A program made the translations under genes and the position numbers. The notes beneath the pieces are model-generated. The model was given only the letters and a program-made list of their open reading frames with translations. It ran no database searches and was not told the origin of the DNA. This document shows positions 36,498 to 49,704 of a DNA stretch of 64,000 bases, piece by piece. The DNA lies in NCBI RefSeq assembly GCF_000165425.1, contig NW_001799045.1, forward strand, positions 28,101 to 92,100, in the 5' to 3' direction. The stretch comes from Paramecium tetraurelia. Taxonomy: Eukaryota > Ciliophora > Oligohymenophorea > Peniculida > Parameciidae. Each line of letters begins with the position of its first letter. The first letter of the stretch is position 1.

Positions 36498-38012
36498 ATG
36501 TAATTTAATATTAATAAAACTACTCCGTCTCGGTTGGATAACACCAGTTTAAAAGCTAAACTCACAAAACAATACGAATAACAACCTATTCCTTCCGCTG
36601 AGGTTTATAAAAGCACATTGTCCAAATTATACTAAACACAGAGTTTAAGCACCCTCATCAAAGATAAGAAATCTTCCATTTCTAGATAGGTTTCACAAAA
36701 CAACCCATTCATCAATCCAACCGTTAGAACTAACACTCCCAAATCCACCAATACAACACCTTAAGTAATCTACTTTTATTTATAATAAGTATTACTTTTA
36801 TGCCAAGTCGAAAGAGTAAAGCAAGGTTCAAATTTCATAACTTATCAGTAAAACATTACAGTAGAGTTACACCAAGGCTAGCAATAGCTTGATCAAGGAT
36901 AATTCTTTTGGCATATCCACTAAATCCAATACTGATCGAAAATATAATTTGCTTTCTTTAGATCAGAACAAACTAATTTCAAAACCAAAAACAGAGAAGG
37001 TCCAATCCATCGATAGAACCTCAAATAATAACAATCTAATTTCAGATTAAAAATAATCACTTAATATTCATTTAAGCTTAGATGATTTTGTGACTCAAGT
37101 TAAAGTCCCAAATTCCTCGAAGAATAATTATACAATTTCTCCCTTTAAATAGGCAAAGTCACTTTCCCCAAACAACAGATTATTATCTACCACAAGAAGT
37201 ATACTTAAGTGTCTATATAGAAAATATCTATTATGTGAGTTCTATGATTGATGCCATCAATGGAGCCTATGATTCCTAGTGTTAACTCTATAGAGACCAC
37301 GCCTTATAAACTTACAACAGCATTGGGTTCTGCTTAAATCAAATAGAACCGAACAGCAGTGTAATCGAAAAGAAACTTATTAATTTACCCTAAAAAAATA
37401 CCAAATGTAGTTTGTTGATATAACAATTTAGTCCAAAAAACTGTGGTTTTTGATCTTGATGAAACACTCATCCATTGCAATGAAAATTAAAACATAAAAT
37501 CTGATGTTTATCTTCCAATTACATTTCCATCTGGAGATACCGTATAAGCAGGAATCAATATAAGGCCATGGGCCAAATAAATACTTAATCTATTGTCTGA
37601 AGTTTGCGAAGTTGTGGTCTTTACAGCCTCTCATCAATGTTATGCTTCCCAAGTGATTCAGTTTCTTGATCAGAAGAAAATCTTGAGTGCTTAATTATTT
37701 AGAGAAAGTTGCATAGTAACAAACGATGGAGTACACATCAAAGATCTTAGAGTGTTGGGCAGAGATATGAAAGATATTGTGTTGATTGATAATGCAGCAT
37801 ATAGCTTTGGCTATCATATCGAGAATGGCATTCCTATAATTCCATATTATGATAACAAAGAAGATAAGGAATTAAGGTAATTGTATGATTTCTTAATGTC
37901 TGATGTCCTTCCTGCATATGATTGTAGAAAGGTTATTCAAGAAACATTTAAACTTAGAGAGTTTTAGAATTATAATGGTCCTAAGGTTGCAATTGAAAAA
38001 TTATATTATTGA
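36498..38012 (+). CDS. FCP1/SCP-type (CTD-like) phosphatase
   Basis: Three introns (25 nt at 36765-36789 ending AAG, 22 nt, 25 nt) give 480 residues. The first 280 are Ser/Thr/Asn-rich and probably disordered. The C-terminal third is a HAD-fold phosphatase: VVFDLDETLIHCNE holds the DxDxT motif, followed by VVVFTASHQCYASQVI, LFRESCIV, IKDLRVLGRDMKDIVLIDN and the final ENGIPIIPYY. This is the layout of the SCP/Dullard group that dephosphorylates Ser in RNA polymerase II tails or other proteins. No BRCT domain is present. The substrate is unknown. Confidence 0.88.
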
Positions 38013-38566
38013 TTATAATTTAGTGATTGCACATCATTTTTTTGTGATTTTATTACCTTTTAATTATTCTCTAATCAAATTTTACATTTTTCGAATGTAT
38101 TTCATACTACATTTAATCTTACAATTATTGATTGTTTATTTATTCAAAGGATTGATATTAGTTGCTAATATTGATTCCTCTAAATGGATTATGAAATAAA
38201 TTCAATGATTATAAACATCTTAATGAGAAAAATAAGTTGGAGTTAACATTTATAGATGTATACATATAAATTGATTATTTTTGAATTCTAAGGTAAAATA
38301 GTTAAATAAATTAAAAATATTGTAAATACTCATAAGATATTTAAAATATACCTAAACCAATTAAGAATTTTAATACAGATTATGTTAGGAGACCTTTAAC
38401 TTATTGTATTGGATATCTTTTCTATATCTTAGGATCAGTAAATATAAGACAAATATTAATGATTAAGATTTATAAATATTGAATGTATGAAGGGTGAAAA
38501 GAACTTGATTAATAATTATTGATGATATTTAATAATAATTAATTATCATGCTTCCGTTTTAATTTA
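38013..38566. other. Intergenic, nothing seen
   Basis: About 550 bp of AT-rich DNA between converging genes. A plus-strand open frame overlapping the end of the phosphatase gene is an out-of-frame shadow. No RNA gene or repeat seen. Confidence 0.5.
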
Positions 38567-40481
38567 TCAACTAAAACCCATCTCATTAAATCCAAAATGT
38601 TCAGATATCATTTATTTAGGTTTATCCCCTTAAATCATTGAAATGTCATTTATGATGAAATCCCAATTGTCCTTTTCACTTTCTTTAGTTTCTTTAGGGT
38701 ACTTCTTTCTTAGGAAATTGGCTAGATCGTCATTATGCTTGATTTCACTCTTGCCACTAATCTAAAGATTGTGATATTATAATGTAAAGTAATCCAAAGG
38801 ATCACTGCTAGATTTTAAATGCCAGATTGGTTTAGCTTTTATGCATTTATTTAGATCCATAAGTTGTTTTTTTTACAAGTTGTTCATCTTCAAATTATAC
38901 TGCAAATAAAGATCTTTAGCAGTATTTAGCAAAAATTATTTGCATTCTAACTAATTCATTTAAGAGTAATTCTGCTCTAGAATATTGCTTATTTTTTAAT
39001 GAGCTTTATTTTAACCATTTTATTAATTATTCTTTCTAATATCTGGTGATTGATCATCTACTGGATTTTCTAAAATACTAATACATTATTCGGCATCGTC
39101 AGGATCCTTTTCAAAATCAGTTAATATTTTATTGTTTGCATTTGAGATTGGAGGTGGAGTAGGTTGTTTATTAGTTGAAAGTTTATTTAATTGAACTGAT
39201 AAATTTAAATTAACCACTCTTTTATTTTTAAGAAAATGAATGTAATTTCCATATTAAGTTCTATAATATTGTACTTCAGCTTGTAACTATTCTATTTTTT
39301 AATCTCTACCCCTGATTGCCTTAATTAATTGCTCATTTTAACTGTAGCATTCGTTTATTTTCTTTTCCAAATCATCAGTTGATTAAGCTAACAATGCTAC
39401 TTTGTTCTTTTCCTTTTCAAATAGTTCCTTATATCCTTTCAATAGAGTCTCTGTCTTCTGTAATTTTTCTTAATAATTTGCTCTAATTTTATATGTCTAA
39501 TGAATTACCTCTCATTATTGGTCATATATTTGATACTATTTGGTAATGATTATTAAAACCCCTGATTATTCTAGCCTTGAGCAGGTGTGTCATTTGAATT
39601 ATGATTAAATGGTTGATTTTGATATATTTCTTCATGCAATGAGATATTATCAGCAGAATCACCTGGATCATCATTATAAATGAAATCTAATAATTATGGA
39701 GCAAAGCTTACTTTTCATTTTATAATATGCCAAAGGACTCCTCAAGATGATTCTAAGTTTGATTAACTCTCTTTTGAAATTCTAAAAATAAATTGTGTAA
39801 ATATACTTGATTGATGTCTTTAAGTTGTCTGTTCTACTCTTATAAATTTTGTGATTCTTGAGACAGCTTATTTAAGATCTATCTGGTTGACTCTAATTCT
39901 TCATGTAATCGTAAGGATTGTTCATGCGGTGTTACTATTTCTCGAATCTTGACCATTTATCCATTATCACCCAAACCTCTGTTTTTCTCAATATCTTGAA
40001 TGGTATATTCTTTATCTTGAATGCATCTTCGTAACTCTCCCAGTTTCTCTTCCAATTCAACAATTAGATCTTTATAAAACGCTTAATTTTCCTCGGATAT
40101 CTGTTAAGACAACAAAACCTTGATTTTTAATTGAAATAGTTACTTTATTTTAGGCCATATTTCTTTCCTCTGTTAATTTTGCCATTTAATTTCTAAGCAT
40201 TTCATTCTCTTCATGCAGCTTCATTTGCAATTGAATAGTTTGAATCTGCTCACTAGAATTCGTTGAGTTGTTGGAATTGTTCAGACTTACAGGATAAATA
40301 AGCACTATTACTTTTGCTCAAGAGTTAAACGGAGAACTTCTTTATTCAATTTTAATGATTTCTCCATATCCTTCAATTATTCTGATAGTTGTTTGTTCTC
40401 TTCAAGCAAATATTGGATCTTTGCAGATTAACGATTCACTACAAATTCACTAGTCTCAAGTCCAAGAATGGTGTCTGTCAT
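38567..40481 (-). CDS. Coiled-coil protein, unknown function
   Basis: Five introns of 25-26 nt are required and give 595 residues. Two of them (40286-40311 and 40119-40143) end AAG, and reading through either meets TGA. The protein starts MTDTILGLETSEFVVNRQSA, is coiled coil for most of its length (TLEELEEKL-type repeats), has an Asn-rich linker around GDSADNISLHEE, and ends SEHFGFNEMGFS at TGA 38567-38569. The splice choice around 39700-39810 is less certain than the rest. Its start codon lies 11 bp from that of the LACTB2-like gene on the other strand. Confidence 0.68.
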
Positions 40482-40492
40482 TATTTTTATTT

Positions 40493-41293
40493 ATGATTTT
40501 AATACCGGGCTATAATCCAGGGTAATTAACACTACAAGGAACAAATACCTACCTAATGGGAACAGGCAAGAAAAGAATCCTCATAGACACAGGTGAAGGC
40601 AAGGAATAGTACAAAATACACTTGAAACAAATTTTAGAACAAGAATAATGTGAAATTTCAATTGTTCTTATAACTCATCATCACTTGGATCACATCCTAG
40701 GAATACCGTAGGTGCTTGAATTGTGTCCAGATGCCAAAGTCTACAAAGGCTTAGATCATAATCTGGAAAATGATAAGCTTTATCCTTTCCTCCCACTTTA
40801 GGACGGATAGATTTTCTAAGTAGAAAATTGCATCATCACAGCAATCTCATTGCCTGGACATTGTGTTGATCATTTTGGATTCATAACTTAGAGTTCAGAA
40901 TGGTTTTCAGGTGATTGTTTGTTGGGAGGTTCATCTTGTTACATCGAAAATTTGAAATAGTATTTCTAAAGTATGGAAAAAGTAGAAAAAATGAAAATGT
41001 AATTTCTTTACCTATTTGTAGCAACACTATCCACCCAGGTCACGGATACTCAATAGTAGAAGGAGCTCAAGAAACTATTTAGAAACAAGTTTAGCATAGA
41101 AAGAACAGAGAATAACAGATCTATTAAGTAATAAATGGATAATCTGTTGATGAAAATAGTGTTAGCTGTCTATCCAGATGTGAATGATCCATACATGAAG
41201 AAATTTGTGAAAATTGCAGTCGAGGCTCACTTAATTAAACTAATTGATGATAATCTCATCAAATTTATTGATAATTTATATTATAAATGCTGA
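40493..41293 (+). CDS. LACTB2: LACTB2-like metallo-beta-lactamase-fold hydrolase
   Basis: The product begins MILIPGYNPGQLTLQGTNTY and has ILIDTGEG, the metal-binding THHHLDHILG (HxHxDH), SLPGHCVDHFG and FSGDCLLGG. One 23-nt intron leads to NTIHPGHGYSIVEG and HRKNREQQIYQ, as in LACTB2, a mitochondrial RNA endonuclease. The literal frame then ends at TGA 41185-41187 (223 residues). Dropping one A from the AAA at 41134-41136 continues it to TGA 41291-41293 with a family-like C-terminal helix region (MDNLLMKIVLAVYPD). I give the longer extent because it fits the family better. Confidence 0.85.
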
Positions 41294-41478
41294 TTATTTC
41301 ATGCTTTAATGACAATTAAAATCTAATTCATTTACATCTTAATTTTAATAATCTCAACAATTTATGATATATAGTCTTAATGAAATTGATGGATATGCTT
41401 TTTAAAGTAATAAATAAACACGTAATGTCATTAAAAAAGATTTATAATTAAAATTGTGCTATCAAAAATAATAAAATA

Positions 41479-42457
41479 ATGTTATTAGAAATATTTCTAT
41501 TGGTTATTTTTGTTGGGTTATTAATTGGAATTCGGTGGTTATTCACACCTTATACCAATTGGAAAAACCAGTAAAAAACAGTAAAAAAGGATGATAGCAT
41601 AGTGATAATATGTGATGGAAAAGAAATCAAGTATTCCACATATAAAAATAAATCTGATGTTTAATTGAGCATAATCATTCCATCATATAATGAGGAAAAT
41701 AGATTAGGCAGAACATTAGAGGCTACATTTAAAGTAAAAATAGACACCAATTCGATTAGCACTTTGAAAAGTATAACTATGAAATAATAATCATCAATGA
41801 TGCATCTAAAGATAAGACATTGGAAGTAGCCAAGAAGTATTCGATAAACAATAAAAACTTTAAGATTATTACTTACAATAGAAATAGAGGGAAAGGAGGA
41901 GCAGTAAGATTGGGAATGTTGGCAGCTGCAGGTGAAATTTAGTTAATGATGGATGCAGATTTAGCTACAGATTTAAATGAATATGAGAAATTATAAAAAG
42001 AAGTACATATGCAACAAAATTATGATAGTTAATTAAAATTACATAAAATGGGTTAGGATTAGTGGCAGGCTCTAGAAACCATTTAGTGAAAGATGTTGTT
42101 GTTCAACGAAAATGGTATAGAAACTTTCTAATGCATTGTTCGAATTTTATCATTAATACTATATGTGGTGTTAGATTAAAGGATACTCAATGTGGCTTTA
42201 AGTTATTTACCAAAAACACTTCAGCAATATTGTTTAGAGTGTTGCATTTAGAGAGATGGGCATTTGATGTAGAGTTATTTATGATTGCCTAAAAATACAA
42301 GGTGCCAGTCTCAGAATTACCAGTCAAATGGGAAGATGTAGAGGGCTCTCATTTAAATGTAGTAGAAGCCTCAATTTAGATGGCTAGAGATTTTCTATTA
42401 GTCAGAATTTTATATCTATTAAATATTTGGAATTTCAAGGACGACATTGGATTATGA
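41479..42457 (+). CDS. ALG5: ALG5, dolichyl-phosphate beta-glucosyltransferase
   Basis: Two 26-nt introns (41733-41758 and 42001-42026) give 308 residues. An N-terminal TM helix (LLEIFLLVIFVGLLIGI) is followed by a GT-A, family GT2 domain: LSIIIPSYNEENRLGRTLE, EIIIINDASKDKT, NRGKGGAVRLGML, the metal motif MMDADLAT, and the family-typical DTQCGFKLFTKNTSA, ERWAFDVELFMIAQ and WEDVEGSHLN. ALG5 makes dolichyl-phosphate-glucose at the ER membrane for N-glycan assembly. The closest alternative, dolichyl-phosphate-mannose synthase, lacks the ERWAFDVE segment. Confidence 0.92.
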
Positions 42458-42965
42458 TGAGTTATATTAATAAATATAAAATAATTCAATTTTTATAAAT
42501 ATTTTAAAAATTCCTATTATATCTTTACATCAAAACTTCAAGAATGGTTCTCAAACTAATTCAAAATAGCTAATGGTAATTAAAATTGCTTAATTACTCT
42601 AACTCTGAAATATCAAATAGCATATGGAAAGTTTTGAATAAGCATCTTAAAATTACACTAAAACTCAAAATAAATAAGATTTTAGATTTTTTACTCATAT
42701 TTGTTACTTTGGGTTGCCAAGAGGATGTATCATATAATATTATAATATAAATTTTCTAAAATAAAAATATAATAAATTCACTAATAAATTTTGCAAATGA
42801 ATTAATGAATTTCATTGATAACGCTAAAACCAAAACTTCTAAAAATAGGTTTTTACTCATTAAAATTTATAATGATCATCCTGTTACAACAAAATAAAAG
42901 ATTTAAATGTTACGTGATATATAAATAATTATAATTTCTAAAAAGTGAGATGATGTAATAAAATT
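42458..42965. other. Intergenic, nothing seen
   Basis: About 500 bp of AT-rich sequence between two plus-strand genes. No credible frame, RNA gene or repeat. It should hold the promoter of the long Cys-rich gene. Confidence 0.5.
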
Positions 42966-45900
42966 ATGTTATTTCAGCTTCTGTTTATATTTTTTGTACT
43001 GATATAAATAAGTGAGTAAACTTGCAGGACTGATGATTGTTACAGCTGTTCTCTCCATAAAGATTGTTGTATTACATGTAAGTGCTATAGGAGTTAAAAA
43101 TTTTAAAGAACAATTGATACATTCGGATGTGACTATAAAAAATGTGATAAATATGATGATGGAAAATGCTATTCATGTGTAGATGGTTATTATTTACAGA
43201 ATTCCATTTGCTATCTATGTACTTACCCATGCATTGAATGCTATAGTAGTACCAAATGTAAGAAATGCGCATCAGGATATAAATTAAGCAATGATAAATG
43301 TATCTAATGCACTGTTCCATTATGCAAGGATTGCGATAGTAATTCAAACTAATGTTCTTAATGCGTAAATAATTCAACTTATGATTCATTTATTCCAGCA
43401 TGTGTATGCAATGCGTCATACTTTTAAGTTAGTGGGTAATGCAAATAATGCATTTCAATATGTGGGACATGTTCAGGTTCATATAATTATTGTGCTACAT
43501 GCAAAAGTGTTTCGAATATGTCAGCAACTCCAATAAATGGAGTATGTAGTTGTATAACTGGATATTATTGGAATCAGAGCAATTCATAATGTAATTAATG
43601 TACAGCACCATGTCTAACATGCGAAGAATAAGCAACGTAATGTACTTCATGTAATGATGCATCACTTATAGTGAATGACGATAATGAATGCACTTGTCAA
43701 ATAGGATATTTTAGTTCCCCCAATGATCCTTATGTATGTGAGGTATGTTCCAAAAATTGCCTAACATGTGCAGATATCAGTAACAAGTGTACATCATGCT
43801 ATGAAAATTATGAATTAAATGATGGCAATAATACTTGCTTTTGTCCTGATGGATTTTTTGAAATAAATAACACATGCAATAAATGTGACACATTGTGCTC
43901 TAAGTGTTCCTCTAATTCAGTGTGCACAGAATGTATTGACAACCAGTTCGTTAAATTTTCAAAACAGTAATGCACCTGCATGGATGGATATTATTTTGAT
44001 GCCATCTAAACAACATGTCTATAATGTGATTCAACGTGTAAAACATGTTAATCCCAAAAGGAAATGTGTAGTTCTTGCAGTTTAGAATCAAATAGAATTC
44101 TAAGTGTGAACAAGTGCATATGTAAACCTGAATATTTTTTAAACGTGAATCAACTTTGTATCTCCTGTAAGTCTAAAGAAGCTATAGCTATTGAATTTTG
44201 CGAGTATAGAGATTGTGCTGATGGAATGTGGTCTTATGGAGAAGAATGTGATGATGCAAATTATTCATCCAGAGATGGTTGTTACAATTGTCTCAGAGAG
44301 CCCTAATATTATTGCATTAATGAAATTTAAAAACCATCTAAATGTTTTAAATGTCAAGAACATTGTTCTATTTGTGAGTATGACTACCTTAACAAAAAAC
44401 AAGTTTGCAAACTAGCTATCGATGGATACTACATTGAAAATTCTATTCAAATAAATAAATGCGCAGATAAATGTTTGCATTGTTAATCAAATGCTAGTCA
44501 ATGTACCAAATGTAGATTCCTTAATATAAGTAAATCAAATATCAATTGCCAATTATGCGAATATAAATAAGGATATTATTCAGATTATGAAAATAACTCT
44601 TGTTATTCTAAATGTGGAGATACAATCTTAGCTGATGTCGAATAATGTGATGACGGAAACAGGATTAATGGAGATGGATGCAGTGATCACTGCATTTTAG
44701 AAAAGAGTTTCGATTGTATAAATGGAGTTTGTAGTAAAACCAAGAACCCAATTCCTTCAGGATAAGAAAACAAGATTTATGATGTGTATACTCCAAAGAG
44801 GTAAGTCCTAGTGAAGTATGACTAAGAATTGAAACTAGACCAATAATTTGACATCAATGATCAATTGTACATCTCACTGAATTAACAAGCCAATATTAAC
44901 TACATTATTAGAACAAATGTAGAGTTCGAAACAAAAAATCTAACCAACTTTTCATTTACCATTGACTTAGAAGTTGATAGATCTATATCAAATGCCAGTT
45001 TAATAATTAAATACTTAACACCTTCAATATTTAAAAATGCTCAAAATCAATCTTAAGAAATTGAATTTATAGAAGTTAAAATATCTGACATCGTTATTAT
45101 TTCGTAATCAGTGTAAGGATTGACGACGGCTACTGTTAATAGTTCGAATTACGTAATCTACGGTTTATTAGCTTTGCTGGGTTGTGGCTTGGTATTAGGT
45201 GGTATTGACATCTATTTCAACCTCATTGATACTCTGTAATACTTATCGTATTTGTATTACATCAACACCATATTTCCATATAATGTAAACTAATTTTTTG
45301 AAAATCTCAGCTTTGCTTAGTTCACAATAGTTTAAGATTTCATAAAACTTGATAATATCTTTGAATATGACTTGGAGTATGATTTAGAATTTCATTCAAT
45401 TACAGTTCCATTCAAAATTAGAAATTAAGGTATGTACTCATGCTTCATTCTTAATTTTGCATCAATTTTCTCTTTGTTCCTTATTGGCCTTGCATTTTAT
45501 ATAGTAGCCAACATAATAACAATTAAATTGCTGTCTTCTAAAGATGATTTGTTACTCTAAAATGATTCTACTTCAAATATTCAATTGTATTTTCTTAAAC
45601 TTTAAACAAAGTTCAAACACTTTACTTTTTAATGGGCATTAATTACGATTAGGGAATTCTTTTATAGCGATCTGTTAAGAATATTCATGACGACTGCTAA
45701 TGAATATAGTTTTACATTAGGATTAGGCTTAAAAGGACTAGACTTCAGCTCTACATTTGGATTAATTAATTCAACTATTACATTTCTTTTTTTGGGTATT
45801 TACATCTTAATAACATTCCTATCGTTCAAGATTGTGGATCAAAAAAGATTTGCTATTAAGGAGACATAATACAATATTAAATTTGGATCTGTCTTCTAAG

Positions 45901-46382
45901 GTGTTTAAATAGCAAAATATTAGAAATTGTACAATCCATTTTTATTGATAAAAAAGTTCCTCTTTATGACATTTTTAATTTATCTTTATGATTACCCTAT
46001 AATTTAGGTGTTGTAAGTCACTTTGTTAAGTCTAGTCACTGTTTTCTTTTAGATATTTTACTCACCTATCACAGATAAACTAGAATTGATTAAGTAGATA
46101 AGTTGTGAAATTTCATCTTTTATAAATTCATTGTTGTTCACTATATTTTGCATCAATGATCTTTTGAAATTCTTGAACGAAAACTAAAAGTTGATTATTG
46201 GATGGGTAGTTATATCGAATGTCTTAACAGGATTGTTTAGTTAATTAGTAATAAATACTATTTAATAATGGAAATATCTCTATTATAAATTTTAATTTAT
46301 AAGAAGTACAGCTAATTCATGTAGTCAACTATGCAAATCAAAGTTGCAGTCTACTTAGGCACCTCATGATGTATTTTTGTGA
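42966..46382 (+). CDS. Large Cys-rich (furin-like, DUF4215) multi-pass membrane protein
   Basis: An intronless frame of 1138 codons starts with a signal peptide (MLFQLLFIFFVLIQ). Residues 20-600 are Cys-rich repeats of the furin/growth-factor-receptor type (CxxCxxxC every 6-10 residues, often with GYY or GYF). Two DUF4215-like units follow the pattern C-D-G, ECDDAN...DGC and CGDTILADVEQCDDGNRING. After a beta-rich stretch, from about residue 728 there are several hydrophobic spans (YGLLALLGCGLVLGGI, then FASIFSLFLIGLAFYIV and more). It is a surface or food-vacuole membrane protein by layout; the ligand is unknown. Large single-exon proteins of this type are frequent in ciliates. Confidence 0.85.
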
Positions 46383-46446
46383 GTCTTTAGTTTCATTTAA
46401 CATTTATATATATAATTTTTTTGATTTTATTTCATTTTTATTTAGA

Positions 46447-49286
46447 ATGACAAACATTTAACATCATTTTAAACTAATCGTCACACAAACAATATTCTTA
46501 GCTGATCTGATCGAAACAACCATAAGTTTAAGCGTTTTATTTGTTCTTGTGATGTATTGGATTAATTGTAAATATGTTTCATTGAATTATTAGCTCAGAT
46601 ATCGAGTAATAATGAGACTATTATTGAAATAATGAAGGCTAATATCACTCTAACAGGTATTGATCTCTAACAAACTATTTCCTCTATTGGGTTTTTGTTC
46701 AACATTACCAAATTGACTCTTAATCAATAAGTGATTTCCTAACAAAATTCTACTTTGCAAACAGTTATAGGTGCATTTACAATTATAGAAAGGTCTTAAA
46801 TTGCATAGATCGAAGAGATTACTTCAATATCAAATCCGAATCTCCCTTATTATGTGATCTAACTTACTTCCAACAGTTTGTGTACTTCAAACAACACTTT
46901 AAATTAGTATAATTTTAAATCAACTCCAAATTGCACAAATAATCCGAAATTCTGTTAATTATTGCAGAACTCTTATGACGATTAGGGTAATTTTGATCTA
47001 TTTTTGTATATGAAAAATTAGAGGAAAGATTAAGTGGTATTTTATACTTTGTTTCCCTTTAACATTTAATTGACTTAAATTTGTGGTCTATTAGCAAATG
47101 ATTCCTTGTTTTAGTGTTTCATCTTGGATTTAGCAGAATATAAATAATCCGAGGGGATTTTGTATTCTACATTGTTTACAATAAATAATTCAGTAGTTTC
47201 AGATGTAACTGATGACTGCCTGAATGCTGAAATGAAGTGTAGTGCAGCTACAGAGTTCAATAATATGGATTTAGATTACTCGAACACTTAAGACATCGTT
47301 GAGTTTTTAGATAGTATAGACAAGGCTGATTGGTTGAATTAAATGCATCCTCTGACTCGTTATTATGAATCATCCAATCCAATTATTAGTTTATCAATGA
47401 TAGATATTAAGGTCTACTTTTATTAATCAATTCACATCGGAACATATGACATCGTAATAATTTATTGATTTCTATTAGAACGATGAATTCTATTCAGAGT
47501 ACAAAGAAGATTTAATAAATTAAACGAAAGAAGAGTAAGATAAACTAAATGCGCTTCAATAAAATTATGATAGATGGCAATTACTAGCTACATTCAACAA
47601 CAAATTGTATACAAATTTAGTAGAAACCAAACAGGAAGATTATTTTGATTTCTTTCTGTTTTTCTAAGTGTTTATTCTCTTTTTATTGTTGACTCCAATT
47701 TTAGTGAATATCATAACTCAAAATGAATTTGATTAAATTAGCATAACTTTAAATTAAGTATCCCTGATGATGTAAATGTTTTTTGAGTTGGATTATGATA
47801 CATTGCATAAAGACTTGAATGCATTTAAAGAATACTAAAAAAGTAGTTTAACTGAATTGAATGAATTGATCTAAATATTTGATGAGTTTTGTTGGTTGAT
47901 TGATTTCTTAAATCAATTAAACAAGAAAGTTCATGATTTGGAAAAGTTAGAACAAGGATTGCATATATTTTAGAAAAGGAACTCCATAGAATGTTTGGAA
48001 TTGATCTTGATGAAGTTGGTATCAGAACACAGTCGATAAAAGGATTATGAGACCGCTATCACATACAACAAACAACTAATCTCTATACTTGAATAATAAA
48101 AGAAAGACACATAACTGATAAAATCGGAGGAGATTATGAGAATAAACTATAAATTGTTTCAATCTCTAAATCAATTATTAGATCTATTATCAAAATTATT
48201 AATTCGGAATAAGAGTAGAGATAGAAATGCTTTCAACTAAGCGAAAACTTTATTCTCAAATATTATGGATTTTGCGGACACCTTGGAAATAAAGTTCACT
48301 TTACAAATTAAGTTATTCTTTAAAAAGTGCAAACTACTCTTCAATCTTAGGAAAATTAAGGAAGCTGAATAATGCATTGATTAAGCTCAATTAATTTTGT
48401 AATAAAACTACACCTTAAGTAAAAACGCATCTTACTAAAACAAAACATTCAATTAAGACAAAAAGCTATTGTAGGTTGTTCAATAGAAAATCTATTTCTA
48501 TAGAGGATTAATATATATGTCAAGCGGTTAAATACAGCCTGCCATCTAATAGTTGATGTTAGCTCTAGATTATGGGAATGTATATCAGACAAAATTAAGA
48601 GTAAAAACAATCAAGATGCTGTCAACATTACTTGCAAAATAAGAGAAATTTAAATCTGATAGTTAAATTTTAAAATAACTACAATACTTTTTCCAAAATT
48701 AAAAACGATAGTTTATATTCCTAATTGACTCCACATAAAGAATGGCTGAAAACCAACTTGAAGTTGTAGAAACCATCAAATAAGTATGAATTTAAATAAA
48801 TATAATTAGATATTTTAAATTATGAATGACGATGATTTGATATAAGTATCAACTTTTGATGAGTATACGCATGTATTAATTGAATCCTAATCAAAAATTA
48901 GTATCCTAGAAACTATGGGTAAAAATTATATGGAAGATGGATTTTTTGATTATTTAAGTGGGAGGTAGACCCAAAATTAGCGCAAATTATATTAAGGTAT
49001 TTTGGAATCCTTAAATCAATCCCTTCCTAAAAAATATACTAATTACTTAATTGTAATGACTTTTGGAGAAAATTATGCTGAACAAAATGATAAATTAGTA
49101 GAATTGTTGGAAAAGTTGAGAGAAGGATTCTGGCATTTCATATTGTGTAGTACATAAGAAAAGAAGTTTATGAATCAAAGGAATACATTCTATCGATTAA
49201 CAGATGAGGCCAGAGATGGGACCTATATTGAATTGTTTGCCAATTTTGAAGAAGGTTTAAGTAAGATTATTTCGCTGTGTAATTGA
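46447..49286 (+). CDS. Membrane protein with HAMP-like linker and C-terminal VWA domain
   Basis: Three introns (26, 25 and 26 nt) give 920 residues. A TM helix (ISLSVLFVLVMYWI) near residue 30 and a second (FFLFFQVFILFLLLTPILV) near 385 enclose an extracellular domain of about 340 residues. A Pro right after the second helix and the following amphipathic pair resemble a HAMP linker. A helical region (TPR-like) leads to a VWA domain from about 740: FIFLIDSTQRMAENQLE, LIVMTFGENYAEQND and FWHFILCST. The MIDAS reads DSTQR rather than DxSxS, so metal binding is doubtful. This looks like a receptor with an internal VWA output; the signal is unknown. Confidence 0.75.
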
Positions 49287-49321
49287 TATTATTTATTAAA
49301 ATTTTTATATTTTCAGTTAAC

Positions 49322-49704
49322 ATGTTTGAGGATGATTTTGATTTAGGGAAATAAGATGATTTGGCCAGGGAAGTGAAAGAGATGGAGGTGAAGGCAAATA
49401 CATTGCAAGAGAAATCGCAGCAAGATCGATATCTGGGTAATCATTTGATGGATCACTCTTAGAATTCAGCGAAATGGTATTAAATTCCTTTAAAATGATG
49501 GAGTAAAAATTTAATGAAATGGAATCTAAATTTAGCAAGGTCTTATAGTCTAAAAACAAAGAAAATACTACAAGCAACATCAGATAAAAAAGTGTTTCGG
49601 TTGGAAAGATCTACGCGCCTCCAAAAATATCAGTTGGTAAGATTTCTTTACCTAAACATTAACCCCCTCAATTAAAGAAAAGCATATTAAAAACAAAAAA
49701 ATGA
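49322..49704 (+). CDS. Small coiled-coil protein, hypothetical
   Basis: A 26-nt intron at 49437-49462 ending TAG gives 118 residues. The product starts MFEDDFDLGKQDDLAREVKE, forms a short helix (EFSEMVLNSFKMMEQKFNEM) and ends basic (PQLKKSILKTKK). It begins 36 bp after the VWA gene. No family recognised. Confidence 0.55.

Noticed and set aside
37903..38199. Plus-strand frame past the phosphatase end
   Set aside because: It overlaps the phosphatase gene out of frame and then runs into AT-rich DNA; its hydrophobic text is typical of T-rich sequence.
43072..43389. Minus-strand open frame of 105 codons
   Set aside because: It is antisense to the Cys-rich gene and has no family features; Cys spacing on the plus strand is decisive.
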